This document shows, one piece after another, positions 25,183 to 34,011 of a stretch of 55,694 nucleotides of DNA. This DNA comes from Bacillota bacterium. Its GTDB lineage: Bacteria; Bacillota; Sulfobacillia; DUMF01. The stretch's first letter is position 1. Every line of letters begins with the position of its first letter. The translations under genes were made by a program, and so were the position numbers. The notes below the pieces were generated by a model. The model was not told where the DNA came from. It saw only the letters and a list, made by a program, of their open reading frames with translations, and ran no database searches. The DNA is taken from contig DUMF01000013.1 in assembly GCA_012840015.1 (NCBI GenBank), positions 1 through 55,694 on the forward strand, in the 5' to 3' direction.

Positions 25183-27141
25183 TCACTCGGGTGTTCGTGG
25201 GGTTTTGGTCCATTCCTTCGGTTCCCTTTTCAATTTCTTCAAAAGGAGCGCGGACGAATACGGAACCGGGAAAAGGAAAGCCGCCAAGGGCAAGAGGGAC
25301 AATTGCAGCAGTACCATGAGCTGCCCCAACAAACCCTCGGGTTGGCTGCTGTTATCTAGATACTTGCGATAACGGAAATAGGCGTACATGGTAAAGCCAA
25401 AGTAAACTGCGCTGAAAAAGCTCAACAGCCACCTGACGTTGTTTGACACCACGTAGGGGTCGATCATTCTATTCCACCACAGTATCATCACCGTTGGCGG
25501 CACGAATGTGGCCGACTGGTATAAAGTCCATTCTAATTGGCCCTTGATGAAAAGCTCCTTGAGCATTCGGTGCCTTTTTGCTGCTTCCCAACTATCATCG
25601 TTACGTATTTTGTCCATTACCTGAAGGTGACCCGTCCCCCAGCGCAGACGCTGGTAGAAGAAGGCCTTAACCGTGGGCGGCGTCTGCTCGCTCGAATAGT
25701 ACGGCAAATATTCTGGCCATGCATCGAAAGCCAAGTAGGCTCGAGTACCGAACTCCAGGTCCTCGGTCAGGGCGCGAGAGTCGAACCCTCCCATTAGCTC
25801 GAGCATCGCTCGATCTACATAAAGGTTTGTACCTCCCACGAAAGGCAAGCGCCTGAATAGAGCAGGTAAGTACCAGTCGTGAGCAATGGCCTGGTATAAC
25901 GACGCTATCTTGCAGAACGGACTCATCTGGTAGAAGTTGCGGACCTGAAATACCGGCCCCTGGAGTATTTTCACCTTTTCCCCGTCCATGAGCCTTCTGT
26001 ACGCCACGTAGAGCAAAACATCAGGATCCGGACGGGATTCTGCGTCGTAGAACCCGCAGATTTCTGCGTCAGGGCTTATTAATCTCATCCCCCAGTTCAA
26101 AGCGCGTCCCTTGGTAGACGGGACTTCGTGCCCAGTGAGCTGTCCAGGATAGGAACCATCGAAATCGAATGGCACAGCAGTATGCTTTAGCTTAGGACAG
26201 GACGGGTCGGTTTGGAATTGCTCTGCCAGCCCCTCGACGATTTCCTGGGTCGTCGGGAAGCACCTGTTGAAGACTTCTTCTACGAAAGCGGCGAGTTTTT
26301 TACGCCGAGCCATTGAAGCCACGCTCGAAAGTAGGCGGTCAGTGATAGCTTGAGTGAGTGTATGTAACACTTCTCTGGTTTCCTGATGGCTAGCTTTGGC
26401 CGTATACCGCAACATTCGGTTCACGATCTTACCGTTGAGGTCATCCCTCAGGCGACAGATAGAGGTTACCACCGGCATTGCCAAGCTAAGGTAAAGAGGG
26501 TAGACCTGCCGCACCACGCCCGCGCTGAACCGGTGCTTGAAGAAATGCTCAATAGTTCTGCGATTCAATGCACCGTTCGACTTGAGTAACTCCAGGGCGA
26601 GTTCATAAACCACTCCTTCGTGCACTTGCTCCGGGGCTTTATCCAGGCCTGTGGCTTCTAATAGCTGTTCGCGAAACCTTGGGGACTTGCCAAGCTCGTT
26701 TAGGCATACGGCCGAAAGTACGGCCACCGAAAGGGCACGTACTTTGGGCTTAAGCTGTCCCTGCCTGTTTTGTCCTGCAAGCAGGTTTACCGTTTCTGCT
26801 ACAAGCTCAGGTTTTTCCGCATCCCTCGCAGCCTGCTCTTTTTGGTCTGTGACCACGATCAACTCGTATCGATCTTTGGGATAGTTCATTTGTGAAAGGT
26901 GCCGGACGGTCTTCTCGATTACCTCAGCCTCATTCCGTGCAGGAACCATCACTGAAATAAAAGGAACTTCTCGGCCTAAGTCGGCTGCCATTCGACGGAT
27001 CTTTTCTATGTCGAGCTTCGGTTTTCGCCTCCAAAAGTTTTTATCTGCGAAGTGCTTCCACACAAAGAAGCGCATGAATAGCAGGAAGAAAAGCACATAC
27101 ACTGCCACCGCACAAAGGTACAGTATTTGTGGCATGCTCAT
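25183..27141 (-). CDS. Membrane GT2 glycosyltransferase with large helical insertion
   Basis: This 652-residue protein has an N-terminal membrane helix (5-27) and three or four more after residue 540. GT-A motifs are present but spread out: PFISVMVPARNEAEV at 60-74, VTD at 97-99, TKGRALNWG at 343-351, DAE at 366-368, TED at 459-461 and QRLRW at 497-501. Between 125 and 320 lies an extra mostly helical region of about 200 residues, where normal GT2 enzymes have 30-40. The motifs suggest a processive, cellulose-synthase-like transferase making a glycan or glycolipid. GGAGGTGA precedes ATG 27141. It is divergent from the flippase operon. Confidence 0.85.
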   Translation of the reverse strand: MSMPQILYLCAVAVYVLFFLLFMRFFVWKHFADKNFWRRKPKLDIEKIRRMAADLGREVPFISVMVPARNEAEVIEKTVRHLSQMNYPKDRYELIVVTDQKEQAARDAEKPELVAETVNLLAGQNRQGQLKPKVRALSVAVLSAVCLNELGKSPRFREQLLEATGLDKAPEQVHEGVVYELALELLKSNGALNRRTIEHFFKHRFSAGVVRQVYPLYLSLAMPVVTSICRLRDDLNGKIVNRMLRYTAKASHQETREVLHTLTQAITDRLLSSVASMARRKKLAAFVEEVFNRCFPTTQEIVEGLAEQFQTDPSCPKLKHTAVPFDFDGSYPGQLTGHEVPSTKGRALNWGMRLISPDAEICGFYDAESRPDPDVLLYVAYRRLMDGEKVKILQGPVFQVRNFYQMSPFCKIASLYQAIAHDWYLPALFRRLPFVGGTNLYVDRAMLELMGGFDSRALTEDLEFGTRAYLAFDAWPEYLPYYSSEQTPPTVKAFFYQRLRWGTGHLQVMDKIRNDDSWEAAKRHRMLKELFIKGQLEWTLYQSATFVPPTVMILWWNRMIDPYVVSNNVRWLLSFFSAVYFGFTMYAYFRYRKYLDNSSQPEGLLGQLMVLLQLSLLPLAAFLFPVPYSSALLLKKLKREPKEWTKTPRTPE

Positions 27142-27271
27142 TCAGGTCACCTCCAACCTATATAGATTCGGTGGTCGATATCCGTTTTTGTACCATGTGG
27201 TAATGAAAGGGCGGTGGCGTGGTATACCAAGCGTAGTTTTCTACTCCAGAACGGATTTATTCCACAGCGAA

Positions 27272-27299
27272 TTGACATGCTTTTGAGCCAAACTATAAG
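27272..27299 (+). promoter_or_regulatory. Promoter of the flippase-GCS2-psd-HAD operon
   Basis: A consensus -35 TTGACA (27272-27277) and TATAAG (27294-27299) are 16 bp apart. Transcription should begin near 27306, only a few bases before ATG 27310, so the mRNA would be nearly leaderless. The alternative start ATG 27277 overlaps the -35 and is unlikely. Confidence 0.65.
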
Positions 27300-27309
27300 A
27301 TCTAGTGAG

Positions 27310-28311
27310 ATGAATCGGGGCAGCCAGATAAGCAAATACAAAATAATTGCGGGCACAGTGGCAGCGATAGGCATTACCCTTTTTGCTTTTTGGATGGTTT
27401 ACAGGCAGATACCGGATAAGAGTCGCTTGCAGGAACTACTCGCTCGCGTGAACTGGTTCTATGTAACTCTGGCGTTATTGCTTACTTCGGCCTCGTGGGT
27501 TGCGGACACAGCAAGGTTGTGGGTAATATGCCGTTCCATAGGTTATAGGCCGCGCTTCCTTCGACTGCTTGCGGGAATACTCGCAGGTAACTTCTTGACC
27601 TTAAGCACTCCTTTTTTAGCCGGTGGCGCGCCGGCGGTGGTTTATGCGTTGTATTTAGAAGGTTTAAGCTGGGCAGATGCTACTGCTACCCTCTTAGTGG
27701 GTGGCTTAGCTTCACAATTGGCTTTGGGTTCGTGTGCGTTTGCGGCGTTGAATGGGCTGCTTAGCTTGGCCGTTCCGCCTAAGTGGATTGGCCCCTTTGT
27801 GTTGTTCATACCTGGATATATCGTTTTCATGACTTCCCTGGCGCTGCTGGCCTATTTCTACGATCGCTATGAATATCGGGCAAAAGCCCTTTTGAGAAAG
27901 CTGCCTAGAAGCAGTTCGGTGATGAAATGGCTACGTGACTTAAACACCAGTTTTAGAAGAATCCTAGGCCCGAACAAACCGGCTTTCGCTGTGGCTTTCT
28001 TATTTGGAATAGTGTATTTCCTTCTGTTTTTTGCCGTGGCGCCTGTCTGCCTTCAGGCTTTGGGGATAAGGCGAACCTGGTGGAAGATAATGGCACTCCA
28101 GGCTTTAATACATACAGTGGCTGGCATAACTCCGACACCGGGGGGGTCTGGTACTTCGGAGTTAGGCGTATTCTACCTGTTTAACAGAGTGCTGGCACCG
28201 AGCGTGATCGGGGCATACCTGCTGTTGTGGCGAGGGGTAACGTTCTTCTTCAATCTGGCGATGGGGCTAATCGGGCTGCTGTTTCTGGTGAGCTGGGGAG
28301 CCTGGCGATAA
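27310..28311 (+). CDS. Flippase-like integral membrane protein (UPF0104 / LPG synthase transmembrane family)
   Basis: About 333 residues with roughly eight membrane helices. The pattern SWVADTARLWVICRSIGY, then STPFLAGGAPAVVYAL and the late GGSGTSELGVFYLF, matches the membrane domain of lysylphosphatidylglycerol synthases and the stand-alone UPF0104 family. There is no aminoacyl-transferase domain, so it is probably a lipid or lipid-linked sugar translocase. It heads an operon with the GCS2-type ligase (12-bp gap) and the decarboxylase. Substrate unknown. Confidence 0.82.
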   Translation: MNRGSQISKYKIIAGTVAAIGITLFAFWMVYRQIPDKSRLQELLARVNWFYVTLALLLTSASWVADTARLWVICRSIGYRPRFLRLLAGILAGNFLTLSTPFLAGGAPAVVYALYLEGLSWADATATLLVGGLASQLALGSCAFAALNGLLSLAVPPKWIGPFVLFIPGYIVFMTSLALLAYFYDRYEYRAKALLRKLPRSSSVMKWLRDLNTSFRRILGPNKPAFAVAFLFGIVYFLLFFAVAPVCLQALGIRRTWWKIMALQALIHTVAGITPTPGGSGTSELGVFYLFNRVLAPSVIGAYLLLWRGVTFFFNLAMGLIGLLFLVSWGAWR

Positions 28312-28323
28312 GGTGGGTAAAAG

Positions 28324-29355
28324 ATGGTGGATTTCGGGATAGAAGAAGAGGTATATATCACCGAACCAGACCGCCCTTCATTACGCTCCCTGTATTTCAT
28401 GTCAAGGTTGTTGTGGAGCAATCCTGCGTTCTGGTATGTACATAGTGACTCTAACTTTACCCGTGGCAAAGACATCAGGTTGGGGGTCATGGGCCCGGTG
28501 GAGGTTTCCACCAGGAGAGCATCTGGCGCCAGCAAAGCGATCGAAGAGCTCAGGAAGGTACGGCAGAGCTTGTGCAGGTACGTGGACGGGGGGTTGCTTG
28601 TCCCTTTGGGACAGCTCGCCAACGTGGACGCACCTACTCTAACATCCGGTATGCATGTGCACGTGGGCGGAGTGGCCGACCTGGATAGAGTCTACGATAA
28701 TATAGCGTACTTTTTGCCCTTGCTGATGCTCATTACCGCGAATTCACCCTCTCGGGTGGACGGCCTTAAAGTGAAGTCATACCGAATATTACGAAGCTAC
28801 GCCATAGGTCCGATCCGCGATGATAGGTTTTACAGGTTTCAAGACATCATCATTTCTCGCCGGCTGGGGACCGTGGAGGTGCGGATTTTCGACCCTATCT
28901 GGGATACTGCGAGGATAGAGCTGCTGCTCGAATGCCTGGAGGCCTTGGCCACTACGCCGCGTCATTTCGTTGTAGACCGATATACGTACCAGCAACTTAG
29001 GTACAAAGCGGCAGTTTCGGGATACGGGGCCGATCTGGTTCATCTGTACGAGGAACTAACTCAGGTGATTTCCATACCAGAGGCTATCTTCACACGCATA
29101 CCAGCGGACGATACGGCTCAGTTATTCGAGGAGCGTGGGGTGGTCGGGGCATATGCCTCGATAGATTTCGCTTATCGTACTTCCCAGAGCCCGTGGGAGT
29201 ACTGCCCCGGTCAGGCACCGTTGCCTCCAGTGGGTCAGGATAGCAGGCGGTTGCTGGAGCAGGCTTTGGGGCTTATCTGCTACTATGCCGTGAGAGCCCC
29301 TTATAAACTGGGAAAGGCGTGGTTGGAATGGCACAAGTCACCAAGAGTGTCTTGA
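28324..29355 (+). CDS. Carboxylate-amine ligase of the GCS2 (YbdK-like) family
   Basis: This 343-residue ATP-grasp-like ligase belongs to the glutamate-cysteine ligase type 2 family. The N-terminal GIEEEVYI motif provides metal- and ATP-binding acids. MGPVEVSTRRASGA, TSGMHVHVG and GTVEVRIFDPIWD are the later conserved blocks. Such enzymes join a carboxylate to an amine with ATP; YbdK has weak glutamate-cysteine ligase activity, but most substrates are unknown. It overlaps the decarboxylase gene by 28 bp, so the two products are made together, suggesting the ligase may build or modify an amine-bearing head group. Confidence 0.8.
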   Translation: MVDFGIEEEVYITEPDRPSLRSLYFMSRLLWSNPAFWYVHSDSNFTRGKDIRLGVMGPVEVSTRRASGASKAIEELRKVRQSLCRYVDGGLLVPLGQLANVDAPTLTSGMHVHVGGVADLDRVYDNIAYFLPLLMLITANSPSRVDGLKVKSYRILRSYAIGPIRDDRFYRFQDIIISRRLGTVEVRIFDPIWDTARIELLLECLEALATTPRHFVVDRYTYQQLRYKAAVSGYGADLVHLYEELTQVISIPEAIFTRIPADDTAQLFEERGVVGAYASIDFAYRTSQSPWEYCPGQAPLPPVGQDSRRLLEQALGLICYYAVRAPYKLGKAWLEWHKSPRVS

Positions 29356-30062
29356 CCGTACTTATTTTCCTTGCTACCTGCTGGGCTGCCACTTTGTGGT
29401 ATCTGAGGAGGGTTTGGTTTTACAGGGATCCGAAGAGGACGCCTCCTGATAACCCCCGAGCGATTCTCGCCCCCGCTGACGGTATCGTAGTATACGTAAA
29501 GCGTTTCTCGGGTGGGAAAGTGGAGTCTAACAAGAACAGGGAGCGCATCCCACTATCGGAGATTACCAAGTGCTCGTGGGGCGAGTGGGGGGAAGGCTGG
29601 CTCTTGGGGATTTACATGTCGCCCCTGGACGTACATTTCAACTATGCTCCGATATCGGGGGAAGTGGTTAAGATAGTCCACACTCCGGCCAAGTTGAATC
29701 TGCCCATGGTAGATTTGTGGGAGTACGTGAAATTGACCTATCTGCGGAAAGTAGTCGATCTGTTTTCACACAGATTCAGGTTGCAAAATGAACGTAATAC
29801 CATATTCCTTTCGGGTCAGGGCATTACGCTGGCGATGGTGGAGATAGCCGACAAGTTCGTGAACAAGATACGCTGTTTCGTAAAAGAAGGGCAGCACGTG
29901 ACCATGGGAGAAAAGATGTCTTTCATAGAAAGAGGTTCGCAGGTGGATCTAGTGATCCCTGCAGATAACGTCAGGATGACCGTGAAAACCGGTGACCGGG
30001 TGGTGGGTGGTGAGACGATTGTCGCGATATCGGAAGCGGATGTTGAAAGGAATTCTACTTGA
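29328..30062 (+). CDS. psd: Phosphatidylserine decarboxylase-like proenzyme
   Basis: This 244-residue protein has an N-terminal membrane helix (about 6-25) and a PSD domain of the short, archaeal-like type: FYRDPKR, APADGIVVYV, IYMSPLDVHFNYAPISGEV. In place of the usual LGST cleavage site is RGSQVDLV near residue 205, where self-cleavage before the serine would give the pyruvoyl group. It would turn phosphatidylserine, or a similar lipid, into its amine. No phosphatidylserine synthase gene is in the window. ATG 29328 lies inside the previous gene (28-bp overlap). Confidence 0.87.
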   Translation: MAQVTKSVLTVLIFLATCWAATLWYLRRVWFYRDPKRTPPDNPRAILAPADGIVVYVKRFSGGKVESNKNRERIPLSEITKCSWGEWGEGWLLGIYMSPLDVHFNYAPISGEVVKIVHTPAKLNLPMVDLWEYVKLTYLRKVVDLFSHRFRLQNERNTIFLSGQGITLAMVEIADKFVNKIRCFVKEGQHVTMGEKMSFIERGSQVDLVIPADNVRMTVKTGDRVVGGETIVAISEADVERNST

Positions 30063-30672
30063 TTTCGACGGTACGATTGCGGACACCCGGCATTCCATCG
30101 AGGAGTCGTTGAAGTACACTGTAGAGAGATGCCTGGGACGCGAACTTTCACCCGAGGAAATAAAACAATACATGGGTATTCCGCTTGCAGATACCATGCG
30201 AGCACTCTCACCATCAAACTGGGGACGTCTGGTCGAAGTGTATCTCTCGCATAATCTCTCGAACTTCGCTGCCCAGGCTCGCCTTTTCCCCGGTACGATA
30301 GAGACGCTCAGGTGTTTCAAGCGACACCGGATCTCCATGGGGCTCGTGAGTTCTAAGCGTCGCCTATCTATCCAGACCGCCCTGGATCTCTTTGGTATCG
30401 GCGGTTTCTTCGATGTGACGATATGTGCCGAAGATGTGCAGAGGCACAAACCGGACCCGGAAGGAGTGCTTTTGGCTCTCGACGCTTTGGGGTTGAAACC
30501 ATACGAAGCAGCCATGGTCGGAGACAGCCCGTATGACGTTCTTGCAGGACGGGCGGCGGGTACGGTAACCGTGGCTGCTATGTGGGGCATGTTCGACCCG
30601 GGCCTGGTGCTTAGGGCCAGGCCCGATATGGTTTGCTCCGACATAGCGGAATTACAGGAACTAATAACCTAA
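30040..30672 (+). CDS. HAD-superfamily phosphatase (PpaX/Gph-like)
   Basis: This 210-residue HAD hydrolase has LLDFDGTIADT (nucleophile aspartate), SSKRR as motif II, the lysine in RHKPDPEG and MVGDSPYDVLAG as the late metal motif. An alpha-helical cap lies at about 16-80. The closest types are pyrophosphatase PpaX and phosphoglycolate phosphatase, but the substrate cannot be assigned. ATG 30040 overlaps the decarboxylase by 23 bp, placing it last in the operon. Its stop codon interlocks with the argF stop on the opposite strand (4-bp overlap, 30669-30672). Confidence 0.85.
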   Translation: MLKGILLDFDGTIADTRHSIEESLKYTVERCLGRELSPEEIKQYMGIPLADTMRALSPSNWGRLVEVYLSHNLSNFAAQARLFPGTIETLRCFKRHRISMGLVSSKRRLSIQTALDLFGIGGFFDVTICAEDVQRHKPDPEGVLLALDALGLKPYEAAMVGDSPYDVLAGRAAGTVTVAAMWGMFDPGLVLRARPDMVCSDIAELQELIT

Positions 30673-31601
30673 AGCAGGAGAGCCATTATCGCTTTGTGAG
30701 CATGGAGCCTGTTCTCGGCTTCGTCGAAGACCGCTGACTGCTTGCTGTCCATGACTTCGTCAGTGACTTCTTCTCCCCGGTGTGCCGGGAGACAATGCAT
30801 GAAAATAGCACCCCTGTTTGCGGCGCTCATCAACTTACGGTTTACCTGATACTGTTTCAGCGCTTCCGCCCGTTTGGCGTGCTCGGTTTCTTGCCCCATG
30901 CTGGCCCACACATCGGTATAAACCACGTCCGCTCCCGCTACTGCCTCAAACGGATCTCTGTACAACTCGATGCTGGCACCAGTTTCAACCGCATCCTCAC
31001 GTGCCTGCCGTACGATTTCGGGTAGAGGGTCATACCCTTCTGGGCAAGCGAGTGCCATCTTTATGCCACATTTGGCTGAGGCGAACATCAGGGAGTGTGC
31101 CACGTTGTTGCCGTCCCCAATATAGGCCAGCTTGACACCTTTGAGTCCGCCCATTTTCTCCTCGATTGTCATGACATCGGCGAGCGCCTGGGTGGGGTGT
31201 AATAGGTCGGTCAGACCGTTTATCACCGGTACACTGGCGTATTTGGCTAGATCGGTCACGTCCTGGTGAGCGAAGGTCCTAATCAGGATGCCATCAACAT
31301 AGCGGGATAACACCTGCGCAGTGTCGCCGATGGTTTCACCTCTCCGAAGCTGCAACTCGCCTGCGCTGAGGTAAAGTGCTTGCCCGCCGAGCTGCATCAT
31401 ACCCACCTCAAAGGAAATCCTCGTCCTCGTCGAAGGCTTGTGAAATATCATTGCCAGAGCTTTGCCCGCGAGTGGCCTGAAGTCTGCTCCAGCGAGTCTC
31501 AGCCTCTTCAGGTAGTGCGCCATGTCAAGCAGTTCTCGAAACTCTTCGACTGTGAAGTCGTGGATGGATATATAGTCCCTTCCCTTCAGGTTGACAGCCA
31601 T
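30669..31601 (-). CDS. argF: Ornithine carbamoyltransferase
   Basis: This 310-residue enzyme forms citrulline from ornithine and carbamoyl phosphate. STRTR binds carbamoyl phosphate, and DVWASMGQE and FMHCLPAHRGEEV bind ornithine and mark it as an OTCase rather than aspartate carbamoyltransferase. ATG 31601 follows GGGAGGGATC; an in-frame start at 31628 overlaps the upstream gene and lacks a ribosome site. It is the last gene of the apparent amidase-AmmeMemoRadiSam-argF transcript, 16 bp after the radical SAM gene, and is separated from argGH. Confidence 0.96.
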   Translation of the reverse strand: MAVNLKGRDYISIHDFTVEEFRELLDMAHYLKRLRLAGADFRPLAGKALAMIFHKPSTRTRISFEVGMMQLGGQALYLSAGELQLRRGETIGDTAQVLSRYVDGILIRTFAHQDVTDLAKYASVPVINGLTDLLHPTQALADVMTIEEKMGGLKGVKLAYIGDGNNVAHSLMFASAKCGIKMALACPEGYDPLPEIVRQAREDAVETGASIELYRDPFEAVAGADVVYTDVWASMGQETEHAKRAEALKQYQVNRKLMSAANRGAIFMHCLPAHRGEEVTDEVMDSKQSAVFDEAENRLHAHKAIMALLL

Positions 31602-31617
31602 GACCGATCCCTCCCAT

Positions 31618-32643
31618 TTAAGTCTCAATGGGTTCTCCCGTCAGGAATATCTCGTAGCCGCAACGAGGGCAGAGCCGTCCCTTCAGTGCGGAAGAAACTA
31701 CTGAGAACCCGCTTCTCGTTATAACCTTAAACCCGCACTTAGGGCAATAGGTATCGTCCAAACCGGGTTGGTTCACGTTCCCTACGTAAACGTACCGTAG
31801 GAATTGCCTCGCTATTTCCCGTAGACGGATCAGCGTGGATACTGGCGTAGGGGGTAAATTCATCCTGTTAGCCGGGAAGTAGCGGCTTAAGTGCAGAGGT
31901 ATGTCAGGGTCCAGCGCTGCAATCCAACCTGCAAGGGCTTTCATTTCTTCGTCGGAATCGTTTAAACCCGGGAGCACCAGCGTGGTAAGTTCGACGTGTA
32001 CGCGCGCCTGGCTGAGGGTCTGTATGGTGGAAAGCACTCCCTCCAGCTCACCGTGACACAGCTTTTTATAATATTCAGGGTTGAAAGCCTTTAGGTCCAC
32101 GTTTGCGGCATCTATCACCTGGATCAATGACCTTACGGCATCATGACTCACGTAACCATTTGTTACCAGCACATTACACAAGCCGGATGCCCTGGCCAGC
32201 TTGGCTGTATCCATCACGTATTCGTACCATACCAGCGGCTCCGAATATGTGTATGCTAGGCCGACACAGCTCCGGTGCTCTCGGCTTTGTTCCAGGGCGA
32301 TCTGTACGAGCTGCTGGGGAGGCACGTACGTGCCTCCGGCGTCCCTTTGGGCAATTGACCAGTTCTGGCAGAATTCACAAGAAAAGTTACAGCCGTAGGT
32401 GCCGACGCTGAGTACCGTCGAGCCGGGGTAGAAATGGTACAGCGGCTTCTTCTCGATGGGGTCCAGCGCGATCGAGGTGACTAGCCCATAGCTCCGCGAT
32501 ATCAATGTTCCGCCGCGATTTTCTCGCCCTCTACAGAAACCACGCGCACCAGCCTGGATTACGCAGGAGCGAGGACAAAGTAAGCACTTTACCTTGTTAT
32601 CGCCCAGGCGTTCCCAAAACCTGGCTTCAACAGGTTCACTCAT
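31618..32643 (-). CDS. amrS: AmmeMemoRadiSam system radical SAM enzyme
   Basis: This 341-residue radical SAM protein has an extra N-terminal cysteine cluster (CLLCPRSC, then GFCRGREN). The radical SAM cluster ligands are CNFSCEFCQNW, as in the PflA-like branch. Two zinc-knuckle pairs lie at the C-terminus (YCPKCGF and LCPRCGY). Its partner proteins, Memo-like and AMMECR1, are encoded as one chain immediately upstream, with an 8-bp overlap. The reaction of this widespread three-part system is not established. A zinc-ribbon tail suggests a nucleic acid or protein target; that is inference. Confidence 0.92.
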   Translation of the reverse strand: MSEPVEARFWERLGDNKVKCLLCPRSCVIQAGARGFCRGRENRGGTLISRSYGLVTSIALDPIEKKPLYHFYPGSTVLSVGTYGCNFSCEFCQNWSIAQRDAGGTYVPPQQLVQIALEQSREHRSCVGLAYTYSEPLVWYEYVMDTAKLARASGLCNVLVTNGYVSHDAVRSLIQVIDAANVDLKAFNPEYYKKLCHGELEGVLSTIQTLSQARVHVELTTLVLPGLNDSDEEMKALAGWIAALDPDIPLHLSRYFPANRMNLPPTPVSTLIRLREIARQFLRYVYVGNVNQPGLDDTYCPKCGFKVITRSGFSVVSSALKGRLCPRCGYEIFLTGEPIET

Positions 32644-33967
32644 ACCTCGTCACTGTGAAGCGGAAGAGCTCCACATCGCTGTCATCAGGGTGGATGCCTG
32701 CTTTCAGTTTCGCAATGCGCAACTGTTCCTTCACGCTATTGACGCCGGGTAAATCAGGCAGCAGCACGCCGGACCTATGGCCTTTTTTAACCAGGACTCC
32801 ATACCTACAAGGATCCAGCTGCGATACGGAGCTAACTGGCTCCATGGGTGAAAGTACATCCACCTTGAACTCGAGTTCCGGGAGCTCACTTAAGCTAATC
32901 GGTTCGAAGCGGGGATCATCGATACCTGCAGATACAGCATTTTGAATGATTTCTTCAGCTACGTTGTCCTTGGTAGGAGCTATGGTGCCTATGCACCCCC
33001 GAAGTTCGCCATGACTATGTATGGATACGAAGGCACCAGCTCTGTGACGAAGTTCTTCCGGAAGGTTTTTGGGACATTCGAGGTATTCTCCAGTTCGCAG
33101 GTAGTGCTCGAGACTCCTTTTTGCGAGTTCTACCGCGAAGGAGGTCTTCAGGGCGGAAATTCTGCAGAAGAATACCGCGTACCCGACCCCGAAAGGCCCC
33201 TCATAGGAAATCAGTTCGGGCAGTGCCTGATAGCGTCCCAAAACTCCCATGAGCACGCAGATAGGTCTAAGGCCGCACTCGCCCGCCCTGTCTGCGAGAT
33301 GGAGGTCGATATTGACGATAGCTGCTTCATCCAGGCATTTGAGCGCCTGTGTCATGAGCTGGTCGAATTGTGCTCCTGCTGGGTCGTAGCCGGCGGGAGC
33401 CTCGGGCAGTAAACGATGGGACAAATCGCCGCTTGCCACGAAGCCTACTTTTTTGCCGCGCTGCTTCTCGACTACCTGAGATAACACTTGCCCAAAGCGG
33501 TATTGTTTCTTGAGGTCAAATAGTGAGATGGATATCACCACGAGATTTCCGCGATATCCTGCTTCATACATGTAATAGAGGGGTACCATCACTCCATGAT
33601 CCAGGGGTACTGGATCGTTGAACACCACGCACTCTATTCCGCTTGCTACCGAGGCATCACGAATTTTCTTAGCCAGATCGGTGTCGTTCGGCAATTGGAT
33701 GCGTACCTCGGGGGCACGGAACTGGCGCATATCGCCCGAAAGCACGGGTGCACCCTGAATTAGATAGGCGTCTCTGGCCACCGGACCGTGAGGAGTCATG
33801 ACTATCAAAGTGTCCGGAGCCAGCGCAGCAACTTTCTCCCCAAGCTTTTTCAGACCCTCAATTGTCGCACTGGCAGCTGCTTCTTCCCCCTTGCCCACAG
33901 AGGGTATGACGATTGGGGGGTGCGGGGAAAGAGCGCCGAAAACCAGCCTTGTGTCACCTTTGGCCAT
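32636..33967 (-). CDS. AmmeMemoRadiSam protein B-A fusion (Memo-like dioxygenase fold plus AMMECR1)
   Basis: This 443-residue two-domain protein has an N-terminal half with the LigB/Memo class III dioxygenase fold (LSPHPPIVIPSVG, TPHGPVARDAYL, ASGDLSHRL). From about residue 265 it is an AMMECR1 domain (HSHGELRGCIGTI, DDPRFEPISLSELPELEF). In many genomes the two are separate genes; here they are fused and overlap the radical SAM gene. ATG 33967 follows AGGGGGTGAG at proper spacing, with GTG 33973 two codons earlier as alternative. The fusion supports physical assembly of the three activities. Confidence 0.92.
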   Translation of the reverse strand: MAKGDTRLVFGALSPHPPIVIPSVGKGEEAAASATIEGLKKLGEKVAALAPDTLIVMTPHGPVARDAYLIQGAPVLSGDMRQFRAPEVRIQLPNDTDLAKKIRDASVASGIECVVFNDPVPLDHGVMVPLYYMYEAGYRGNLVVISISLFDLKKQYRFGQVLSQVVEKQRGKKVGFVASGDLSHRLLPEAPAGYDPAGAQFDQLMTQALKCLDEAAIVNIDLHLADRAGECGLRPICVLMGVLGRYQALPELISYEGPFGVGYAVFFCRISALKTSFAVELAKRSLEHYLRTGEYLECPKNLPEELRHRAGAFVSIHSHGELRGCIGTIAPTKDNVAEEIIQNAVSAGIDDPRFEPISLSELPELEFKVDVLSPMEPVSSVSQLDPCRYGVLVKKGHRSGVLLPDLPGVNSVKEQLRIAKLKAGIHPDDSDVELFRFTVTRYE

Positions 33968-34011
33968 GATCACTCACCCCCTGGGATCTCGTGGTATTGT
34001 GCCCAACCCGG

